A stretch of DNA of 29,588 nt from an uncultured Collinsella sp. (GTDB lineage Bacteria; Actinomycetota; Coriobacteriia; Coriobacteriales; Coriobacteriaceae): assembly GCA_900550965.1 (NCBI GenBank), contig URUC01000013.1, forward strand, positions 1 through 29,588, written 5' to 3'. Made by a program: the position numbers and the translations under genes. Shown here piece by piece: positions 24,750 through 29,588 of the stretch. Within the stretch, counting starts at the first letter, position 1, and each line of letters begins with the position of its first letter. The notes under the pieces are model-generated. The model did not search any database. It saw only the letters and a list, made by a program, of their open reading frames with translations, and was not told the DNA's origin.

Positions 24750-26880
24750 CGTTATTTACCTGCGATAACAATAAAATTAGCTCCGCCTTATTCTTGATCT
24801 TCAACTGGCGGTAAGATGCAGACCGCAGCGCTTGCACCGTAGATGCAGCGTAACCGACATCCTCCGCAATGGCCTTTGTCGTTGCCCCCTCTGCCGTCAT
24901 CAGCAAAATTTGTGACTGAACATCAGAAAGGGAGCGCGACGTAAGCAGGGCCAGCTGGCGCACGCGGGCCGTTTCGGTGGACCCGTTCGCCCGGTACTCC
25001 AAGACGGCCTTCTCGTCCTCAACCGAGCGGGCGAGCGCGATGTGCGTAACGAACATGGGCACAGACCAGCAAACAATCACCGTTGCCACGACGACATTGA
25101 CAGCCGAACTTTGCCCCAACAACGACGCGAGGAACAACGGCTCGAAAACCGTCAGATCCTGCACCATATTGAGCAAGACAGCCCAAACAGGAGCCGTCGC
25201 CCCGAAGCAAAGCATCCATATCCCAAGCATTTTGCGCTGCGGACAGCTTCGCATCACTATATATGTGAGCAGCACCCCCGTCAGCACCGCAAGTCCATGG
25301 ATTCGCCCCCTAGCGACCGCATAGATTAAGGCAACCATGCCCATTGACACCAACGGCACGATAGCCCGAGCATGGGCATGCACCTTAAACGGACGCAGCC
25401 CAACAGCGAGCGAAGCCGTAGACGCCACGCCGCAAAACAGGACCGGCACAGCCATCAACGGAACGCGTATGCACATCAATGCCGCGATATAGATAAAAGA
25501 CCATTCCACAGCAGATAGCACCGCCCATACGTACGGGCTTCCGAGCCAAATCGCTTCACCCGCTCTATCCAGCGCAGCGCCACGATTCGCTTTTCCACCC
25601 GCGTAGCATAGCGACAGAAGCAGTCCGAGACCCAATGCGTAGCTTAAGAGGGAAAAGGCGACAGCCCGCGAAACACCGGACCCCCAATCGCTATCCGCCA
25701 TTACCAAGGGCCCCGCCGCAAGGAGGATAAAGAATAATGTGAGCAGGTATCGAAACAGCCGGCGCGTTCGAGCTGATGCCACTATATCGTCAGCATGCCG
25801 CTGCGGTAGCTCATGCCCTACAGTATCGCCCTCACCCGCAAACAGCGCCACGAGCTCGCGTGAGCCCGCAACCGACGCCTTCCCGTATGCTCGGTGAAGC
25901 GTTGTTCTCACCGTCGATGGCTTCGTATCCGTCTCCTTGGCAATTTCCGCCGGCGTTTTCCCTTTGAGCAGCAGTCGAACAAACTGCTCTTCTCTAGGCG
26001 ACAGGGCAGGGGAAAACACCCCCGCATCGAATGTGTCGGACGCACAGGCGATATCCGAATTGTTGTCCCGTTTCCCCCTTAGCAACATGCATACGAAGGC
26101 AGCAGCGATAACGGACCCCATCGCCAGCAATGCAATGACCACGGCATCGCTTGCGAAGTATGCCGCCTCAACAGCCGGAATAAGACCAATAGGAACTGCT
26201 ACGAGCACAGAACAGGCAAACACGTCGCGCCGCCCATGGCCAAAGGCACGAGGGCGGCAAAACGGCGGGGCCACAGTCAATGCGAGATAGACCAACGGAA
26301 TTAAAAGCGCAAGGCCAATTGACGCGGCCGTTACAGGGGGCATCCCCCATGGCTCGGGAACGACTCTCCATGAAACTCGACAGCAAAACAGCAGGCAAGA
26401 CATGACGGCTATTGTTTCTGTAAAAATCGCGTCCTGCGGGTGACGAGTTTCCCTTTCGTCAGTCCGTGTCGACCTCTGCGTCAAAGGAGAGTCCGCCGTG
26501 CCCCAAATAACATATGAGAGAAGCAGCGACCCAACAAAGCACGAGACACACGAAACGCCATGTAACAACCAAATCGGTGCAAACACGATTGGAATAGAGT
26601 CTCCGCGAGCATAGAAAGCCAGGTCGGCCCATTCGGGAACCGTTGCAATAACACCAAGGAAAACACCGATGGCACCGAGATGCCTCGGCCTTCTCATTCC
26701 CCCCTTGCATAGCGCAGCACCATGAACAAACGCCGCGAGGCATGCGCCCAGGATAACGAGCCAGGTCATTGCACCTGACGCTAGGCCGATTGAAGATGAA
26801 AACCGGTGATAAGGGGTGACCGCCATTACGACAAGCGCAATGGCGCAGGCAAATGTAGCAGAACGGCGGGAAAAGAGCAT
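24745..26880 (-). CDS. Tandem-duplicated membrane LuxR-type regulator
   Basis: The 711-residue protein contains two complete modules: about seven membrane helices (10-270) followed by a LuxR-type HTH (293-347, LSPREEQFVRLLLKGKTPAE then IAKETDTKPSTVRTTLHRAY), then a second membrane block (375-615) and a second LuxR-type HTH (650-706, LSDVQSQILLMTAEGATTKA then IAEDVGYAASTVQALR). Single-module membrane LuxR proteins are abundant in Coriobacteriia and presumably sense a membrane or external signal and bind DNA directly; the double form is unusual. Start: ATG 26880, GGAGG upstream. An earlier in-frame ATG (26901) sits inside a TATAAT box and has no ribosome site. It precedes and probably controls the secreted-peptide and ABC genes on the same strand. 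Confidence 0.88.
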   Translation of the reverse strand: MLFSRRSATFACAIALVVMAVTPYHRFSSSIGLASGAMTWLVILGACLAAFVHGAALCKGGMRRPRHLGAIGVFLGVIATVPEWADLAFYARGDSIPIVFAPIWLLHGVSCVSCFVGSLLLSYVIWGTADSPLTQRSTRTDERETRHPQDAIFTETIAVMSCLLFCCRVSWRVVPEPWGMPPVTAASIGLALLIPLVYLALTVAPPFCRPRAFGHGRRDVFACSVLVAVPIGLIPAVEAAYFASDAVVIALLAMGSVIAAAFVCMLLRGKRDNNSDIACASDTFDAGVFSPALSPREEQFVRLLLKGKTPAEIAKETDTKPSTVRTTLHRAYGKASVAGSRELVALFAGEGDTVGHELPQRHADDIVASARTRRLFRYLLTLFFILLAAGPLVMADSDWGSGVSRAVAFSLLSYALGLGLLLSLCYAGGKANRGAALDRAGEAIWLGSPYVWAVLSAVEWSFIYIAALMCIRVPLMAVPVLFCGVASTASLAVGLRPFKVHAHARAIVPLVSMGMVALIYAVARGRIHGLAVLTGVLLTYIVMRSCPQRKMLGIWMLCFGATAPVWAVLLNMVQDLTVFEPLFLASLLGQSSAVNVVVATVIVCWSVPMFVTHIALARSVEDEKAVLEYRANGSTETARVRQLALLTSRSLSDVQSQILLMTAEGATTKAIAEDVGYAASTVQALRSASYRQLKIKNKAELILLLSQVNNV

Positions 26881-26899
26881 ACGGCCTCCATAGCGTGTC

Positions 26900-26905
26900 A
26901 TTATA
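26900..26905 (-). promoter_or_regulatory. -10 box of the LuxR-type regulator gene
   Basis: A perfect TATAAT on the minus strand, 20 bases upstream of the ATG at 26880, would start RNA near 26893 and leave a short leader holding GGAGG. The -35 region is weak (AGATAA at 17 bases), so an activator may be needed. CGCTCG repeats lie between. Confidence 0.5.
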
Positions 26906-27022
26906 TCGCTCGAGCCGCTCGTTTATCTCTGTTCTCACACCAGCCAGCATCAATGATTCAGGCGAACTCCAATCCGCGCCAGATCACGGTCCGGCTTTTG
27001 TTCGCAGTCCCCACATCAAAGC

Positions 27023-27160
27023 GGGATGCGGTTTCCTTTTGGACGCCGGTTCGGAAAGCGCATCCCGTTCCAGGGCAATATTCTGGGATGCAGTTTCCGC
27101 AGCCCACCCCATTTGGAAAGCGCATCCCATAATTTGGCTGAAAACTGAGATGCGCTTTCC
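27023..27160. repeat. Second alternating 14-bp inverted-repeat array
   Basis: The motif GGGATGCRSTTTCC occurs at 27023 (+), 27053 (-), 27085 (+), 27115 (-) and 27147 (+), spaced 30, 32, 30 and 32 bases in strictly alternating orientation; a partial GCATCCCGC follows near 27199. Each neighbouring pair can form a 14-bp hairpin with a 16-18 base loop. It belongs to the same family as the array within 4151-4412 but lacks the flanking 24-bp inverted repeats. Confidence 0.8.
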
Positions 27161-27230
27161 AAACGAGCCGAAACGGGCCGAATCGATCGGGCCACCTCGC
27201 ATCCCGCTATCCTCGCCATCTGCCCGAGCG

Positions 27231-27239
27231 TGCTACACT
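27231..27239 (+). promoter_or_regulatory. Extended -10 promoter of the second kinase gene
   Basis: TGCTACACT (TG-N-TACACT) lies about 80 bases upstream of the kinase start. No strong -35 is seen, as is usual for extended -10 promoters. The repeat array ends just upstream. Confidence 0.45.
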
Positions 27240-27319
27240 AGCAGCATCTATGCCACCGCGAACGGCTCGGCCCCGCGCCCGCCGCTCGCAAACGAACTTT
27301 AAACGCACGAGGGTTGGCC

Positions 27320-29173
27320 ATGCCGCTTTTCTCGCAACATACCGCCCGGTTCTCGCCGGACGTTCCTTTGGAGGGCACCAGCTCTCGCGAGCTGCTCAAG
27401 CGGTACCAGCCGCTCGAGACACTTGCGACCGGCGGTTTTGGCTCCATCGAGATCTGCCGCGACACGCACCTGCGCCGCCGCGTCGCCATTAAACGCATCC
27501 CCCTTATCAACGGTGCCGGCATGCCCGCTAGCGACATCATGGATGTCCTGCGCGAGGCGCACACTGCCGCCATGCTTCAACATCCCAACATCGTGCAGGT
27601 TATCGACTTTACGCACGACACAGCCTATGCCTACCTGGTTATGGAATATGTCGATGGCATGTCGCTGGCCGAGTTTTTGCACCGCGCGGACGGCCACTCA
27701 CTTACCTTTGACGAGGCCGCGGCCATTGCCGATGCCCTGGGCCAGGCGCTCACCTTCGCCCACAGTAATGGCGTACTCCACCTGGACATTAAGCCCGCCA
27801 ACGTGCTCATCGACCACTCGGGCAATGTAAAGCTCACCGACTTTGGCATGGCGCGGCTGTCGTCCGCCGGTGGCTTTGGCGGCTCACGCGGCGGCACCAT
27901 CGGCTACATGCCGCCCGAGCAGCTCGATATCGAGACCGGCACGGTCGACGAGCGCGCCGATGTCTTTGCCCTCGCCTGTGTGATCTACGAGGGCCTGTGC
28001 GGCAGCGCTCCTTTTATGGCGGCCACGCCCGCCGACTCGCTCGGCCGCATCATCGGCGGCGCCACCTATCCCAGCGAGCTGATACCACACTTTCCCCCGG
28101 GAGCCGAGGCCGCGCTCATGAGCGCGCTCTCCCCCATGCCGCAGGACCGCCCCAACAGCATCGAGGCATTTTGCGACCAGCTCCTTGCCGGTCTGGGCAG
28201 CGTGCGCGAAGGCCGTCGCAGCCTGGAGCAAATGGTTGGCGAACTTTCGGATGACGAGCAGGAGCTCGACGATATCGAGCCGTCGCACTACGAGGACGAC
28301 ACCATCGAAGTCGACCCCGCACTCGGCTGGGCAGGCACGCGCTGGAGCCATGCGCGCGACTACGCCATGCACGCTATCTCGGCGCTAACGTGCGGCGCCT
28401 TTAGCTTTTTGCTGATGCAGACGGCCGGCGTCGCGGCGCTTCCCGGCCTGGTCATTGCGGCTATCGCGATCGGAGCGGCGGCCGGCCTGGCCCCCCAGAT
28501 TGGCTCGGCCATCTCGGCTGTGGGCTTTTTGGTGCTCATGGCAAACGCCACCATGCAGGCACAGGGCGTCCTGTCGATGTTGCCCGTCGCGGTGATCTTT
28601 GCCGCCGCCATGTCCGGTTGGTGGATCGCCTGGGGTCGCACCGAGGCTGCCGCGAGCGCCGCACTCACCTGTGCACTCGCGCTTGGCTGTCTGACCGGCA
28701 ATACCTTCCTGGCAGCTGGGGTCACCGCCGGCGTCGCGTCATTTTGGCTCGGCCCGGCAAGCGCCGCCGCGGCAACGGGCATGGGCGCACTTTTTGCCCG
28801 TCTGGCCACGGTCGCGCTTTCAGCCGGAGGCGTGCTGGGGCTCGGTAACGTTGCCGCAGCGCTGGGAGACCCACTCCTTTGGGCTGCCTTTGTGCTGGTA
28901 GCGGCAACTGCCGCGGCGTCATCTGCGCTGCTCAACGCCCATGCCAAGCGTGCCGATCAGGGCTCAAACCTTGCCGTAATCGCCGCCATCGCTGTCGCCG
29001 GCATCGGCTGCGCAGCGGCGTCCTGTCTTGCACACCATATGGAAATTGCCAGCCTTGCAGCCGCGGTCGTCGCCAAGGCGGCGGTTGCGGGAACCCTATC
29101 CTCTATAATCGTTGGGATATGCCTATATTTGCTCGGATACCAAAGAACCTATACGGAGAGTGATCTTTCGTGA
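27320..29173 (+). CDS. Membrane Ser/Thr protein kinase (HLD type)
   Basis: The 617-residue protein begins with a Hanks-type kinase domain: glycine loop TGGFGSIEI (37-45), ATP lysine K58 in VAIKRI, helix-C Glu E79, catalytic loop HLDIKPANVL (154-163) where Leu replaces the usual Arg of HRD, DFG (174-176) and the GTIGYMPPEQ activation-segment end. Lacking that Arg, it is a non-RD kinase and may not need activation-loop phosphorylation. An acidic linker (about 295-340, DDEQELDDIEPSHYEDD) leads to a membrane domain of about ten helices (350-615). Start: ATG 27320, GAGGG 6 bases upstream; the TTG two codons earlier overlaps the site. Its stop overlaps the next start as GTGA, coupling it to the FhaA-type gene. 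Confidence 0.92.
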   Translation: MPLFSQHTARFSPDVPLEGTSSRELLKRYQPLETLATGGFGSIEICRDTHLRRRVAIKRIPLINGAGMPASDIMDVLREAHTAAMLQHPNIVQVIDFTHDTAYAYLVMEYVDGMSLAEFLHRADGHSLTFDEAAAIADALGQALTFAHSNGVLHLDIKPANVLIDHSGNVKLTDFGMARLSSAGGFGGSRGGTIGYMPPEQLDIETGTVDERADVFALACVIYEGLCGSAPFMAATPADSLGRIIGGATYPSELIPHFPPGAEAALMSALSPMPQDRPNSIEAFCDQLLAGLGSVREGRRSLEQMVGELSDDEQELDDIEPSHYEDDTIEVDPALGWAGTRWSHARDYAMHAISALTCGAFSFLLMQTAGVAALPGLVIAAIAIGAAAGLAPQIGSAISAVGFLVLMANATMQAQGVLSMLPVAVIFAAAMSGWWIAWGRTEAAASAALTCALALGCLTGNTFLAAGVTAGVASFWLGPASAAAATGMGALFARLATVALSAGGVLGLGNVAAALGDPLLWAAFVLVAATAAASSALLNAHAKRADQGSNLAVIAAIAVAGIGCAAASCLAHHMEIASLAAAVVAKAAVAGTLSSIIVGICLYLLGYQRTYTESDLS

Positions 29174-29588
29174 ACTTCCTGAACATCTTCGAGGACCACG
29201 TGGCCGGCATCTTCGGTGCCACCCGTGCCCCGTTCTCCTTTAAGAAGCTTGCCAAGCAGGCCGCTCGCGACATGGAGGATCAGACTCTGGTGATCAACGG
29301 CGTCAACACGGCGCCGGCACTCTATACCATCCTGATCGCCGCCGACGACGATCCCATGCTCGCCCCGTTCTACCCCGAGCTTTCGCGCGAGGTCCGCGAG
29401 TTTGTGAAGGCGCAGGCCGAAAAGCGCCGCTATGTCTTTGTCGGCGAGCCCCTCGTGCGCTTTATGATCGATCCGCAGCTGCGCGCCGGCAAGTTCTCGG
29501 TCTTTGCCGAGAACGTCGATGCCCCCACGCTCGGCCGCCTGTACGAAGAAGAGCGCGCCTATCAAAACGGTCTGGGCCAAAACAACTC
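29170..29588 (+). CDS. FhaA-type protein, N-terminal part (window edge)
   Basis: The frame opens at GTG 29170 inside the kinase stop (GTGA) and runs off the right edge after 139 codons. MNFLNIFEDHVAGIFGATRAP and the following APFSFKKLAKQAARDMEDQ, then YVFVGEPLVRFMIDPQLRAGKF, match the FhaA N-terminal domain (DUF3662) of mycobacterial FhaA, in which a C-terminal FHA domain binds phosphothreonines of kinase substrates in cell-wall synthesis control. The FHA domain would lie beyond the window. GGAGAG is 9 bases before the start. Translational coupling to a Ser/Thr kinase supports the assignment. Confidence 0.85.
   Translation, partial: MNFLNIFEDHVAGIFGATRAPFSFKKLAKQAARDMEDQTLVINGVNTAPALYTILIAADDDPMLAPFYPELSREVREFVKAQAEKRRYVFVGEPLVRFMIDPQLRAGKFSVFAENVDAPTLGRLYEEERAYQNGLGQNN

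Overview
The window looks like a chromosomal segment of a GC-rich, anaerobic, gut-type actinobacterium of the class Coriobacteriia, most like Collinsella. This is inferred from gene content and style: a single-chain pyruvate:ferredoxin oxidoreductase, a lone carbamate kinase, Ser/Thr kinases paired with FHA proteins including an FhaA homologue, a polytopic membrane LuxR-type regulator, strong AGGAGG-like Shine-Dalgarno sites and high G/C at third codon positions. No database search was possible, so the genus is a judgement.

Layout. 1-2744 (-): an amidohydrolase cut by the window edge, and an APC-family amino-acid permease. 3106-4138 (+): a membrane-anchored C39-like peptidase whose N-terminal reading frame is ambiguous. 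4151-4412: a non-coding repeat element bounded by perfect 24-bp inverted repeats. 4523-5485 (-): carbamate kinase. 5486-6177: an AT-rich gap with a possible gene remnant and 34-bp tandem repeats, leading into a DUF4143-type ATPase (6178-7539, +). 7569-7970: three ~80-bp tandem units each holding a perfect hairpin, then a long nested inverted repeat around a strong terminator. 7975-11514 (-): nifJ.

11917-15605 (-) is a tight three-gene signalling operon: a single-pass surface protein, a membrane Ser/Thr kinase and a soluble FHA protein. 15851-20106 (-) holds recR, ybaB and dnaX, with a small convergent membrane-protein gene (17131-17604, +) lying between ybaB and dnaX. A YcxB-like membrane protein follows on the plus strand (20223-20939).

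21045-26880 (-) is a self-contained unit. A membrane LuxR-type protein that appears to be two complete membrane-plus-HTH modules fused in tandem precedes a secreted four-cysteine DUF2712-like peptide, two ABC permeases, an ABC ATPase and a further exported protein. The last four genes overlap or nearly overlap. It resembles a peptide or bacteriocin export and self-protection locus under its own regulator. 26991-27210 contains a second copy of the alternating inverted-repeat family seen at 4151-4412. The window ends with a second membrane Ser/Thr kinase (27320-29173, +) overlapping the start of an FhaA-type gene (29170 to the edge).

Strongest leads: the alternating-orientation 14-bp repeat family (two loci, same ~62-bp double period), the tandem-duplicated membrane LuxR protein with its linked secreted peptide and ABC cluster, the covarying hairpin repeats at 7569-7769, and the two kinase/FHA cassettes.
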